Shown: positions 26,881 through 35,137 of the stretch, piece after piece | How positions within the stretch are numbered: position 1 is the stretch's first letter | Layout: each line of letters opens with the position of its first letter | Origin: Rhizobium oryziradicis | GTDB taxonomy: Bacteria; Pseudomonadota; Alphaproteobacteria; Rhizobiales; Rhizobiaceae | DNA length: 64,000 nt | Reading direction: 5' to 3' | Assembly: GCF_001939045.1 (NCBI RefSeq) | Contig: NZ_MKIM01000029.1 | Span: 39,886-103,885, forward strand | Program-made: the position numbers and the translations under genes | Notes under the pieces: generated by a model | What the model saw: the letters and a program-made list of their open reading frames with translations, nothing else | Database searches by the model: none | What the model was told of the DNA's origin: nothing

Positions 26881-27850
26881 GGTTATTCATCCCGGACTTG
26901 CCACCTCGGTTCAGGATCTGGGCCGTCCCGGTTACTTTCACCTTGGCATTCCGCTGGGCGGTGCCATGGACCGGCTGGCGCTGAAAGCCGCCAATCTCTT
27001 GGTGGGCAATGCGGAAGGGGCGGCCGGTCTTGAAGCCGTGTTTCTTGGCCCCAAGCTGGAATTCACACGCGATACCATGGTGGCGGTGACCGGAGCAGAC
27101 ATGCCCATCAAGCTGGATGGCGAAGAAAGGCCCGGCTGGACGGCTTTCAAGGTCAAGGCGGGACAATTATTGTCGTTCGAATTTCTGAAAAAGGGTGCGC
27201 GGATTTACATCGCCGTGTCTGGCGGCATTGATGTGCCATTAGCCTTGGGGTCGCGCTCCACCTATGCCATTGGTGCGCTGGGTGGTTTCAAGGGCCGCCC
27301 GCTGGCGATCGGTGATGAATTGCCGGTTGGCGAGATAGCCTTTTCTGAAGAAGGCAAAAGCATTCCACCAGAGCTTCGCCGTCACCCCGGAAAGCCAGCC
27401 GAATTGCGCGTGTTGCCGGGGCTGTACTGGGATCGGATCACCGAAGAATCGGGCCGTAACTTTTTTGAAGACGAGTGGAAAGTCGCCCCCGAAGCGGACC
27501 GCATGGGCTATCGCTTCCGGGGTGGGCGCAAGCTGGATTTTGTGCCACGCACGCCGCCCTTTGGCGCGGGCTCCGATCCATCCAATATCGTCGATAGCTG
27601 CTACCCTTATGGCTCCATTCAGGTGCCGGGCGGCACGGAGCCGATTATTCTGCACCGCGATGCCGTTTCCGGCGGTGGCTATTTCATGGTCGGCACGGTG
27701 ATTTCGGCAGATATGGACCTGATCGGCCAATTGCAGCCGCACACGCCAACCCACTTTGTCAAAGTGGATATGGAAACGGCACTGGCGGCGAGAAAAGAGC
27801 GCCATGCGCTGATCAATCAAATCCGCAGCCTGTTTTCACCAACCCGTTGA
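26870..27850 (+). CDS. pxpC: 5-oxoprolinase subunit C (KipA/AHS2 family)
   Basis: 326-residue AHS2-domain protein: IKVIHPGLATSVQDLGRPGYFHLGIPLGGAMDRLALKAAN at the start, VTGADM, ISGGIDVPLALGSRSTY-like segment and VPGGTEPIILHRDAVSGGGYFMVGTVI near the end. ATG 26870 inside the end of pxpB gives the conserved N-terminus; the frame is open further upstream to 26738 but that part is antisense-like to pxpB and not conserved. It acts with PxpB as the ATP-using half of the enzyme. It is the last gene before the convergent GntR gene. Confidence 0.85.
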   Translation: MAIKVIHPGLATSVQDLGRPGYFHLGIPLGGAMDRLALKAANLLVGNAEGAAGLEAVFLGPKLEFTRDTMVAVTGADMPIKLDGEERPGWTAFKVKAGQLLSFEFLKKGARIYIAVSGGIDVPLALGSRSTYAIGALGGFKGRPLAIGDELPVGEIAFSEEGKSIPPELRRHPGKPAELRVLPGLYWDRITEESGRNFFEDEWKVAPEADRMGYRFRGGRKLDFVPRTPPFGAGSDPSNIVDSCYPYGSIQVPGGTEPIILHRDAVSGGGYFMVGTVISADMDLIGQLQPHTPTHFVKVDMETALAARKERHALINQIRSLFSPTR

Positions 27851-27875
27851 GGCTATCATGGGCAGATCGCTAGCA

Positions 27876-28874
27876 TCATTCCTGAACACGGGTCAGATAG
27901 GGAGCGATTTCGCTTGGGTCCGGTATAATGGCAATGATTTTCATCTGGGCAATGGTGCGGTTCATGGCCGCTTCCAGATGGGTCTGATGCATGGCGGCGG
28001 CAGCCGCCGTGGCACCACGGGTCAGCAGCTCCACAATCAGGCGCAACTCGGTCATGGTGCCAAGGTCGCCGGGCAGACCCAGGCGACCCAAAAGGCTCTC
28101 AATGGCCGTGACAGGCAGAAGATTGTTGCGGATCAATTCCTGCAAACGCTCGTTGGGCGTAGACAGCAGACAGGTTTCAATAAAGCAATCGTGCGCGGCC
28201 CGCATCTGGTCGACAACATCGGCTCCAACGCTTTTTTCGAGCACCATCAAGCGCTGCAACAAGTGCAAAAGTGCATCCTCGTCAATCAAAGGGGCGGCCG
28301 ACACCAGCGCCTGCGGCTCCAGCATGCCGCGCAGCACAAAATGATCCTTCACGGTTTGCGCGGTCAAGGGACCGGCAATCCAATGAGAGCTTTGGTTTTT
28401 ACGCACCAGTCCCCGTTCGCTGAGGCGAGTCAAAACATCGCGCACCACGGTCCGACTGACGTGGAAATGGCTGGCCAGCTCTGCCTCAATCATCCGGTAT
28501 TGGCCAAACACCACACAGCCCGCCACGTCGCTTTCAACGCGGTCGTGAATGCGCTCCCAGGAGGAACGGCTTTGCAAGGCATTGTCGGCATCATCCGGCA
28601 CACTCAGGCCAAGGGTGCGAATATCCTGACGGTCTGGTTCAATGCCCTGATCCGCCGGGCCAACAAGATAACCCCGACCATTGAAGCGATGCACCAACCC
28701 ATCGGCTTCCAGCGCTTGCAATGCACGCTGCACGGGCGCGCGGGAAATCTGCAAGATCTCGGCAATATGCCCTTCCAGCAACACCAGCCCATTGGGCAGC
28801 GTTCCTTGCGCAATATTGGCGCGCAGAACCTCCTCGGCAATTTCATAGCGGCGTTGGGTGCGCGTGGCGTGCAT
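27876..28874 (-). CDS. GntR/FCD regulator with two winged-helix domains
   Basis: 332-residue regulator. A first GntR winged helix spans residues 10-72 (VLLEGHIAEILQISRAPVQRALQ) and a second 108-168 (QYRMIEAELASHFHVSRTVVRDVL). An FCD-type helical ligand domain covers about 173-300 (FVLRGMLEPQAL, DQMRAAHDCFIETCL). Ordinary FCD regulators have one winged helix and about 230-250 residues. The divergent position before the ABC operon makes it the likely repressor of 29336-41129. Candidate ATTG-N4-CAAT operators lie at 28957-28968 and 29170-29181. Confidence 0.85.
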   Translation of the reverse strand: MHATRTQRRYEIAEEVLRANIAQGTLPNGLVLLEGHIAEILQISRAPVQRALQALEADGLVHRFNGRGYLVGPADQGIEPDRQDIRTLGLSVPDDADNALQSRSSWERIHDRVESDVAGCVVFGQYRMIEAELASHFHVSRTVVRDVLTRLSERGLVRKNQSSHWIAGPLTAQTVKDHFVLRGMLEPQALVSAAPLIDEDALLHLLQRLMVLEKSVGADVVDQMRAAHDCFIETCLLSTPNERLQELIRNNLLPVTAIESLLGRLGLPGDLGTMTELRLIVELLTRGATAAAAAMHQTHLEAAMNRTIAQMKIIAIIPDPSEIAPYLTRVQE

Positions 28875-28956
28875 AGGGCGATGTTGATCCTGTGGTCTCT
28901 ATCCTGCCTGTTTACTGTGACTCGGCATCAAAGGCCTAGTGCCAAATAAAATGAAT

Positions 28957-28968
28957 ATTGCGTACAAT
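28957..28968. promoter_or_regulatory. Candidate FCD-type operator 1
   Basis: ATTG-CGTA-CAAT, symmetric arms around four bases, 83 bases upstream of the GntR start. It resembles the TTGTnnnnACAA style of FCD regulators. Confidence 0.45.
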
Positions 28969-29048
28969 TTCATATAATTTCAAGATGGACGACACCACCT
29001 AACGTAAACCGCAGCGCCCGACCTTCGCTGCACTCTGGCGAACACGGA

Positions 29049-29077
29049 GGTAAAATGCAATTTTAAGGCATTTTACC
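29049..29077. promoter_or_regulatory. Inverted repeat, 10-base arms
   Basis: GGTAAAATGC at 29049-29058 and GCATTTTACC at 29068-29077 are perfect complements around nine bases. Arms and spacing would suit an operator of a dimeric regulator or a leader hairpin. Confidence 0.45.
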
Positions 29078-29169
29078 GTCCACCAGCCGTGCAGCAACAG
29101 CACGAGATTAGATAACAACAATCAAAGACCCTAAAAATTTGGGGAATTTGCAAAAACAATAAAAAGAAT

Positions 29170-29181
29170 ATTGAATACAAA
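29170..29181. promoter_or_regulatory. Candidate FCD-type operator 2
   Basis: ATTG-AATA-CAAA, one base off the symmetry of operator 1 and about 155 bases before the ATPase start. It abuts an AAATCAT/ATGATTT inverted repeat (29181-29201). Confidence 0.35.
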
Positions 29182-29335
29182 AATCATTTATGCAATGATT
29201 TGTGTGCATCACGACAATAGAAACGTGAGCGGCGGAACATTTTAAAAGTGCCCCTTCATTCTCCCCTGTCATGCGTCATCACACCAATGAGGCAGACAAC
29301 GGGCCGTGCGCGCTTGATGGCGCAGGTACGGCAGG

Positions 29336-30454
29336 ATGAGTTGGCCAAAACTGGCAGGATTCGCTGTGACATCAGTGCTTGAGCTTACCGGTCTTGTGAA
29401 AACCTACGGCGACACCCGGGCGCTGGATGGGTTGAGTGTGTCACTCCCCGAGAACCAGTATATTTCTCTTCTGGGGCCAAGCGGCTCTGGCAAAACCACC
29501 CTGTTGCGGGTGATTGCGGGCTTTGAAAAGCTTGAAAGCGGCGCAATTCGTTTTGCTGGCAGCCAAATCAATGCCACACCGCCGCACCGGCGTGGCATTG
29601 GCTTTGTGTTTCAAAACTTTGCGCTTTTTCCCCATCTCACCGTGCAGGAAAACATTGCCTTTGGTCTCGCCAATCGGGAGGCTGACGCGCTGACCGATGC
29701 CCGCGAAATATCCGATCGGGTGCGCAGCATTATCGATCTCGTCGGGCTGTCCGGTCTTGAAACCCGTGCCGTCACGCAGATTTCCGGCGGACAAAAACAA
29801 CGTGTGGCCCTCGCCCGCACGTTGGTGACAGAGCCGAAAATGGTGCTGCTGGATGAGCCGCTGGGTGCGCTGGATGCCAATTTGCGCAGCCGCATGCGCC
29901 ACGAATTGCGCGAAATTCGCGAGCGCTGCGGCGTCACCTTTCTGCATGTCACCGGCAGCGAAACAGAAGCTTTGGCCATGGGCGATACGGTTCTGGTGCT
30001 GGATCGTGGCCGCATTGCTCAAAAAGACAAATCTGATGCGGTCTACAGCCGCCCGATCTCGGCCGATGTGGCGCGTTTTCTCAATTGTTACAATCTCTTC
30101 TCTGGCCGTATTGAGGGCGATGCACTGATAACCGCAGTCGGCACTCTGCCCCTGGCCGGTTTGCGCCAACCTGCCGCCTCACCCGCCTACGCCATCCGCC
30201 ACGATCGCATTTCCGTTTGCGCCCTATCGGAACAGGCGCAACCCGATGAGGTTCGCCCCGACGAGGTTCGCATTGAAGGCCGCTTTCTGGCCGAGGAATA
30301 CACTGGCTCGGCGATCTATTCGTTCTTCGCGCTCGATGACGGCGCGGTGTTTGAAGTGGAAACCCATCTCAGCCATCGCAGCCGCCAGACGCTGGAGCCG
30401 CAAAGCCGTTATGCGCTGGTCTGGAAAAAGGAAGACGCCCTTGTTTATGCCTGA
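29336..30454 (+). CDS. ABC transporter ATPase (PotA/FbpC type), first copy
   Basis: 372-residue ATPase. Walker A GPSGSGKTT, signature ISGGQKQR, Walker B MVLLDEP, D-loop and the switch histidine in HVTG are present. A TOBE domain fills the C-terminus. ATG 29336 is used; GTG 29366, ten residues later, also has an AGGATT ribosome site and would give a start nearer the family average. It powers the polyamine/iron-type importer with the two permeases that follow. A second, different ATPase gene lies at 35138. Confidence 0.87.
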   Translation: MSWPKLAGFAVTSVLELTGLVKTYGDTRALDGLSVSLPENQYISLLGPSGSGKTTLLRVIAGFEKLESGAIRFAGSQINATPPHRRGIGFVFQNFALFPHLTVQENIAFGLANREADALTDAREISDRVRSIIDLVGLSGLETRAVTQISGGQKQRVALARTLVTEPKMVLLDEPLGALDANLRSRMRHELREIRERCGVTFLHVTGSETEALAMGDTVLVLDRGRIAQKDKSDAVYSRPISADVARFLNCYNLFSGRIEGDALITAVGTLPLAGLRQPAASPAYAIRHDRISVCALSEQAQPDEVRPDEVRIEGRFLAEEYTGSAIYSFFALDDGAVFEVETHLSHRSRQTLEPQSRYALVWKKEDALVYA

Positions 30455-30496
30455 TCCTGCCGCACCCATCACCTTTTATCAGGGGAGCCGCGCCCA

Positions 30497-31390
30497 ATGA
30501 GCACAATCGTCACCGATGAGCCCGCTGTTGTCAGCGTGGCAGCGAAATCATTCCCCAAAACCATGCTTCTAGTGCTTCCCGGCGTCATATGGATGCTGCT
30601 GTTTCTGGTGCTGCCGATGGCGATGATGGTCTATGTGTCGTTTTGGACCCAGACCACCTTCAAGATCGAGCCGACGCTCACCCTGCAAAGCTGGATCACC
30701 TTTTTCTCCAGTGACACCTATATGGGCGCGCTGTGGACCACGGTGCGGATCTGGCTGATTGTGCTGGCGGCAACCCTTGTGGTTGGCTATCCGACAGCGC
30801 TTTTCGTGGGCCTGTTTGTCAAAAACAAAACGCTGCAAACCGTGCTGCTGGTGCTCTGCGTTATCCCGTTCTGGACCTCGTTTCTGATCCGTGTTTTGGC
30901 GTGGCGGCCCATGCTGGGCAAGGAAGGTGCCATCAATATTATCCTGATGAAACTGGGCATGATAACCCACCCCATCGAAGTGCTGCTGTTTTCCGAACTT
31001 TCAGTCATCATTGGCATGACGCAGATCTATTGCGTCTTCATGGTCGGTCCCATTGCCTTCATGATGGGCCGGATTGATCCTGCCATTATTGAGGCAGCAC
31101 AGGATCTGGGAGCCAGTTTCTGGCGCATTTTCCGCACCATCATTCTGCCCATGTCCATGCCGGGCGTGGTGGTCGGCTCCATTTTCGTCTCCGTCATGGT
31201 GCTGGGTGAATTTGCAACCTCGTCGGCGCTGTCTGGCCGCAAGGTCAATCTGCTGGGCAATATCATTGTCACCCAGGTCGGCTCATTGAAATGGGCGTTT
31301 GCGGCGGTGGCGGGCGTTGTTCTCACCCTGCTGATGGGCCTTGTGGTGGCCGCTCTCCTGCGCGTCGTTGATCTCAGAAGGGAGCTTTAA
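30497..31390 (+). CDS. ABC transporter permease (PotB type)
   Basis: 297-residue inner-membrane protein with six predicted membrane segments. The cytoplasmic EAA loop is EAAQDLGASFWRIFRTIILPMSMPGV, which contacts the ATPase. GATE-style start LPGVIWMLLFLVLPMAMM is typical of PotB/HisM-like spermidine-type permeases. One base separates it from the second permease gene. Confidence 0.88.
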   Translation: MSTIVTDEPAVVSVAAKSFPKTMLLVLPGVIWMLLFLVLPMAMMVYVSFWTQTTFKIEPTLTLQSWITFFSSDTYMGALWTTVRIWLIVLAATLVVGYPTALFVGLFVKNKTLQTVLLVLCVIPFWTSFLIRVLAWRPMLGKEGAINIILMKLGMITHPIEVLLFSELSVIIGMTQIYCVFMVGPIAFMMGRIDPAIIEAAQDLGASFWRIFRTIILPMSMPGVVVGSIFVSVMVLGEFATSSALSGRKVNLLGNIIVTQVGSLKWAFAAVAGVVLTLLMGLVVAALLRVVDLRREL

Positions 31391-31391
31391 G

Positions 31392-32237
31392 ATGAACTCC
31401 GGCGGTGTCAAATTCGGCCTTGGCGTTTATACTGGCCTGTTTCTGGTGTTTCTCTACGGCCCTTTGGTGGTGCTGGCGATCCTGTCGTTTCAGGCGGGGC
31501 CAGATGGCGGGCCACAGTTTCCGATCATTGAATGGTCGGTCTATTGGTACAAGCACCTGTTTGGCCTCACTCCGCCATCGCGCGTGGCACCGTTGCCGAT
31601 CAATGATGCGCTGGTGCGCTCCGTGGTGCTGGCGGGCCTGACCATGATTGTCTCCACCGTGCTGGGTGTTTTGTCGGCGCAGGCCTTTCGCAGCCGGTTC
31701 AAAGGCTCCGGCTTCGTGTTCTACCTGATTGTTCTGGGCATGATGGTGCCGGGCGTGCTGGTGGGTCTGGGCATGGCGCTGGTGGCCAACAGCTTTGGCA
31801 TTGATCGCCATTGGTGGAGCACAGCCTTTGTGCTGCATGTGGTCTATACCTTCCCCTTCGCCTTTCTGGTGATGCTGGCGATTTTCAATCGCTTTGATCC
31901 CAGCGTGGAAGAAGCCGCATGGTCCTTGGGCGTCACCCCGGCCCGCACCTTTCGCAAAATCACCTTTCCGCTGATCTTTCCCGGTGTGCTTTCAGCCATG
32001 CTGTTCGCCTTCACACTGTCTTATGATGAGTTTTCGCGCACCCTGTTTGCCTCCGGACGCGATCTGACCTTGCCGCTGGCAATTTACGGCACGTTTTCGG
32101 TGGAGGTTCACCCCAATGTCTTTGCCTTTGGTGTGCTGACCACGCTGTTTTCTTTTGCGCTGCTTGGAACCTATGCCGTGCTGATGGGTCTGTCCGTGCG
32201 CCGCGCCAAGCGCATTGCCGTGCAGGAGGAGGTGTAA
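31392..32237 (+). CDS. ABC transporter permease (PotC type)
   Basis: 281-residue permease with six membrane segments and the EAA loop EEAAWSLGVTPARTFRKITFPLIFPGV. The frame opens at 31341, within the previous gene, but ATG 31392 gives the expected start MNSGGVKFGLGVYTG. It pairs with the upstream permease to form the channel. It is followed after one base by the first SDR gene, showing that the SDRs belong to the same transcript. Confidence 0.87.
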   Translation: MNSGGVKFGLGVYTGLFLVFLYGPLVVLAILSFQAGPDGGPQFPIIEWSVYWYKHLFGLTPPSRVAPLPINDALVRSVVLAGLTMIVSTVLGVLSAQAFRSRFKGSGFVFYLIVLGMMVPGVLVGLGMALVANSFGIDRHWWSTAFVLHVVYTFPFAFLVMLAIFNRFDPSVEEAAWSLGVTPARTFRKITFPLIFPGVLSAMLFAFTLSYDEFSRTLFASGRDLTLPLAIYGTFSVEVHPNVFAFGVLTTLFSFALLGTYAVLMGLSVRRAKRIAVQEEV

Positions 32238-32238
32238 C

Positions 32239-32982
32239 ATGAAGATCACTCCCACTTCCACCATTGTCACAGGGGCTGGCTCCGGCATTGGCCGTGCCAT
32301 TGCGCTCAGGCTGGCTCAAGATGGCCATGCTGTTTTGGTCAACGACCTCTCCTTGGACAGTGCCGAGGCGGTGGCCGATGAAATACAAAGCTTAGGCGGC
32401 ACAGCAGCTTTTGCGGCGGGCGATGTCTCCAGTGAAAGCGATGTTGCCGCCATTGTTGCAAGCGCTGTTTCCAACCATGGCCCGGTTGGGCTTTTGGTGA
32501 ACAATGCAGGTATTGTTCACCAGAGCCTGTTGGAAAACATGGCACTTGCGGATTTTGACCGAATGTTTGCCGTTCATGTGCGCGGCAACTTTCTCATGAC
32601 CCGCGCAGTCCTGCCTTCCATGCTGGAAAGCCAAAAAGGCGTGATCATCAACATCGCCTCCCAACTCGGCCAGATCGGCGGAGTTGAGCTTGTGCATTAC
32701 TCCGGCGCAAAGGCCGCCATCATTGGCATGACCAAAGCCTTGGCGCGCGAAGTCTCTGCGCGTGGCGTGCGGGTCAATGCCGTTGCCCCCGGCCCGGTCA
32801 ACACACCGCTGGTGATGGCAATTTCCGAAGACTGGCGCAGCGCCAAGAAAGCCGAACTGCCCTTGGGCCGCTTTGGCGAGCCGGAAGAGGTGGCGTCTAC
32901 CGTGTCGTTTCTCGCCTCCGATGAGGCGGCGCTGTTTGTGGGGCAAACGCTTGGGCCAAATTCAGGCGATGTGATGCTGTGA
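32239..32982 (+). CDS. Short-chain dehydrogenase/reductase, first copy
   Basis: 247-residue classical SDR. Cofactor motif TGAGSGIG, structural NNAG, catalytic YSGAK and RVNAVAPGPVNTPL are seen. ATG 32239 is one base after the permease stop and has an AGGAGGAGGT ribosome site. The C-terminal LGPNSGDVML departs from the usual xxVDGG ending. Likely oxidises an alcohol of the imported substrate. It overlaps the GTG extension of the next SDR. Confidence 0.85.
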   Translation: MKITPTSTIVTGAGSGIGRAIALRLAQDGHAVLVNDLSLDSAEAVADEIQSLGGTAAFAAGDVSSESDVAAIVASAVSNHGPVGLLVNNAGIVHQSLLENMALADFDRMFAVHVRGNFLMTRAVLPSMLESQKGVIINIASQLGQIGGVELVHYSGAKAAIIGMTKALAREVSARGVRVNAVAPGPVNTPLVMAISEDWRSAKKAELPLGRFGEPEEVASTVSFLASDEAALFVGQTLGPNSGDVML

Positions 32983-32999
32983 CAGGAAAGGGTGAAACC

Positions 33000-33767
33000 A
33001 TGGACAATCAGGCAAAGCGGGTGGTGATCGTCACGGGTGCCGGGATCGGCATTGGCGCTGCAACGGCCATGGCCCTTGGCGCACTTGGGGACCATGTGGT
33101 GGTCACGGATATTCTCGTCAGCGAAGGTGAGGCGGTAGCGCACGCTATTCGCGCCACTGGTGGCTCTGCCGAGTTCCACGCCTACGATGTGCGCTCCACC
33201 GATGCAACAGACGCACTGGTGCAAGACATTGAGGCGCGTCATGGCCGCATTGATGTGGTGGTGGCCAATGCTGGCATTGCCCACCGCACGCCGCTTGCGC
33301 AATTGACAGACGAAAAATGGGATATGACCTTTAACATTGATTTAAAGGGTATTTTCCGTCTCACCCGCGCAGCTGCTCCCGGCATGCGGGCCCGCAAAAC
33401 TGGATCAATCATCGCTCTCTCCTCCATCATGGGCGTCGCCTATGGCTGGGATGAGCATGTGCATTATTCAGCGGCCAAGGCAGGTGTTGTCGGGCTGGTG
33501 CGCGGTCTTGCGGTCGAGCTGGCCCGCGATGGCGTACGGGTGAATGGCCTTGCGCCGGGCTATATCCGCACTGCGCAACTGCTCTCTGAAGAAAACTCAC
33601 TTGGCCCGACTGGGGCGGAAAAAGCCGCCGAATTCATTCCCATGGGTCGGCTTGGCACGCCAGAAGACATTGCCGATGTTATCGCCTTTCTCGCCTCAAA
33701 TGCGGCCCGCTACATGACCGGCCAGGTGCTGGTGGTGGATGGCGGCCTGCTGGTGGGGCGCTACTAA
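33000..33767 (+). CDS. Short-chain dehydrogenase/reductase, second copy
   Basis: 255-residue classical SDR with TGAGIGIG, NAGIA, catalytic YSAAK and the standard VVDGGLLVG end. A GTG at 32979 could add seven residues; ATG 33000, preceded by AGGAAAGGG, is preferred. It is similar but not near-identical to its neighbour, so the two probably do consecutive or stereospecific steps. Confidence 0.85.
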   Translation: MDNQAKRVVIVTGAGIGIGAATAMALGALGDHVVVTDILVSEGEAVAHAIRATGGSAEFHAYDVRSTDATDALVQDIEARHGRIDVVVANAGIAHRTPLAQLTDEKWDMTFNIDLKGIFRLTRAAAPGMRARKTGSIIALSSIMGVAYGWDEHVHYSAAKAGVVGLVRGLAVELARDGVRVNGLAPGYIRTAQLLSEENSLGPTGAEKAAEFIPMGRLGTPEDIADVIAFLASNAARYMTGQVLVVDGGLLVGRY

Positions 33768-33837
33768 AACTCAAGCTCGGCAAAGACCGGGCATCAAAAA
33801 GAAAATGTCGGGAACCTATCAACACTGGAGAAGAGAC

Positions 33838-35070
33838 ATGTCATTCAAAGAGCTTAATCGTCGCTCGCTGCTGAAGCGCTCAACCGGCGCAATCGCGCTG
33901 GCCATGGGCGCTGGCTCGCCCTTTCTGTCATCAGGCAAGGCCTATGCGCAAGCCTCGAAACTGGCCAGCGAGCAACTGCGCACCATCGGCCTATCGGTGA
34001 CAGTGCAAGAGCGCATTCTGGCCGATTTCAAAAAGGCCTCGGGCGTCGGTGCCACCTCCGGCACCGCGGCAACCTTCCCCGATGCGCAGACAAAAATCCT
34101 GTCCGGCTCCAAGGATTATGATTGCTGGGAAATCATCGCCGAGCGCCTGCCATCGATTGTCATGACCAACAATGTCGAGACCATTCCTGCCGCATCGATG
34201 AAAAACTGGGCCAATATCCGCGACACTTTCACCAAACCTTCAGACAAGTGGGATCGTAAGGCGCAGATCGTTGGCCAAATCTGGGCCGATGAAGCGCAGA
34301 CCACACTCAACATGGTGCCCGCCGTCTATAACTATGACTCGATTGGCTATAACCCGGATGTTCTGTCTGCCGAAGAAGCCAACACCTGGACGGCGATTTT
34401 CGACAAAAAATGGAAGGGCAAATCCGGCCTCAACACTGACCCGCTGATTGCCTTTGGCCAAGCCATTATGGCCATGAACACGCTGGGTCTGCTGAATGTC
34501 AAAAACCCTGGAAACCCCAGCGCCAAGGAAATTGACGAGGCCGCCGCCTTCCTGATTTCCAAAAAGAAGGACGGGCAGTTCCGCGCCCTCTGGGGCGATT
34601 TCGGCGAGTTGGTCAACCTGATGGCCTCTGGCGAAATGGTGGTGTGCGATGCCTGGCAGCCTGCCGTGATGGCCGTGAAAGCCCAAGGCAAGCCGTGCAA
34701 ATATGCGGTTCCCAAGGAAGGTTATCGCGCCTGGGCCATTGGCCCTGCCATGATTGCCGGAACCCCCAACAAGGATGCGGTAGCCGCCTATGCCGATTAT
34801 TGGCTGTCCGGCGAGCCGGGCATTGCGGTGTCAGAACAGGGCTATTACTCGCCCTCCACCAACATCAAAAATGTCATGGCACCGGAAAAATACGGCTTCT
34901 GGTACGAGGGCAAACCTTGGATGGGCAAGGAAGATCGCGGCATCAAGGAAGGCGATTTGCGCGATGGCGGCTCGCTGGAAGAGCGCGCCAAGCACGTCGC
35001 CTATTGGCACCAGTGGCCTGATGAATACGACCATCTGGTGCAAAAGTGGGATGAATTCCTGAACGCCTGA
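33838..35070 (+). CDS. ABC transporter solute-binding protein, Tat-exported
   Basis: 410-residue binding protein of the PotD-like SBP family. A twin-arginine signal is visible (NRRSLLKRS at residues 7-15, ending SGKAYAQA), unusual for transported proteins that fold simply and suggesting cofactor-free but rapid folding. Later landmarks are KWKGKSGLNTDPLIAFG, VEGYRAWAIG-like KEGYRAWAIGP and WLSGEPGIAVSEQGYYSP. The family binds polyamines or related charged compounds; the ligand here is unknown. A strong hairpin follows. A leaderless relative is encoded at 38541. Confidence 0.85.
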   Translation: MSFKELNRRSLLKRSTGAIALAMGAGSPFLSSGKAYAQASKLASEQLRTIGLSVTVQERILADFKKASGVGATSGTAATFPDAQTKILSGSKDYDCWEIIAERLPSIVMTNNVETIPAASMKNWANIRDTFTKPSDKWDRKAQIVGQIWADEAQTTLNMVPAVYNYDSIGYNPDVLSAEEANTWTAIFDKKWKGKSGLNTDPLIAFGQAIMAMNTLGLLNVKNPGNPSAKEIDEAAAFLISKKKDGQFRALWGDFGELVNLMASGEMVVCDAWQPAVMAVKAQGKPCKYAVPKEGYRAWAIGPAMIAGTPNKDAVAAYADYWLSGEPGIAVSEQGYYSPSTNIKNVMAPEKYGFWYEGKPWMGKEDRGIKEGDLRDGGSLEERAKHVAYWHQWPDEYDHLVQKWDEFLNA

Positions 35071-35080
35071 TCCGATCCCG

Positions 35081-35112
35081 TTGTGACCGGAAGGTGTTTC
35101 TTCCGGTCACAA
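35081..35112 (+). terminator. Hairpin after the binding-protein gene
   Basis: Thirteen-base perfect stem (TTGTGACCGGAAG / CTTCCGGTCACAA) with a six-base loop, 10 bases after the stop. No T-run follows, so it more likely protects the upstream mRNA than terminates. Confidence 0.6.
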
Positions 35113-35137
35113 ACTCCCAGTCTCTCGGAGCTTATCG

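Larger units (their letters stand above)
28875..29335. promoter_or_regulatory. GntR / ABC operon divergent control region
   Basis: 461 bases with no gene. It is AT-rich at 28940-28985 and 29130-29200 and contains several inverted repeats listed separately. Two fit the short TTG-N4-CAA pattern bound by FCD regulators. Confidence 0.55.

Noticed and set aside
27858..28949. Plus-strand frame of 363 residues opposite the GntR gene
   Set aside because: The GntR reading shows two clear winged helices and an FCD domain; this frame is low-complexity antisense.
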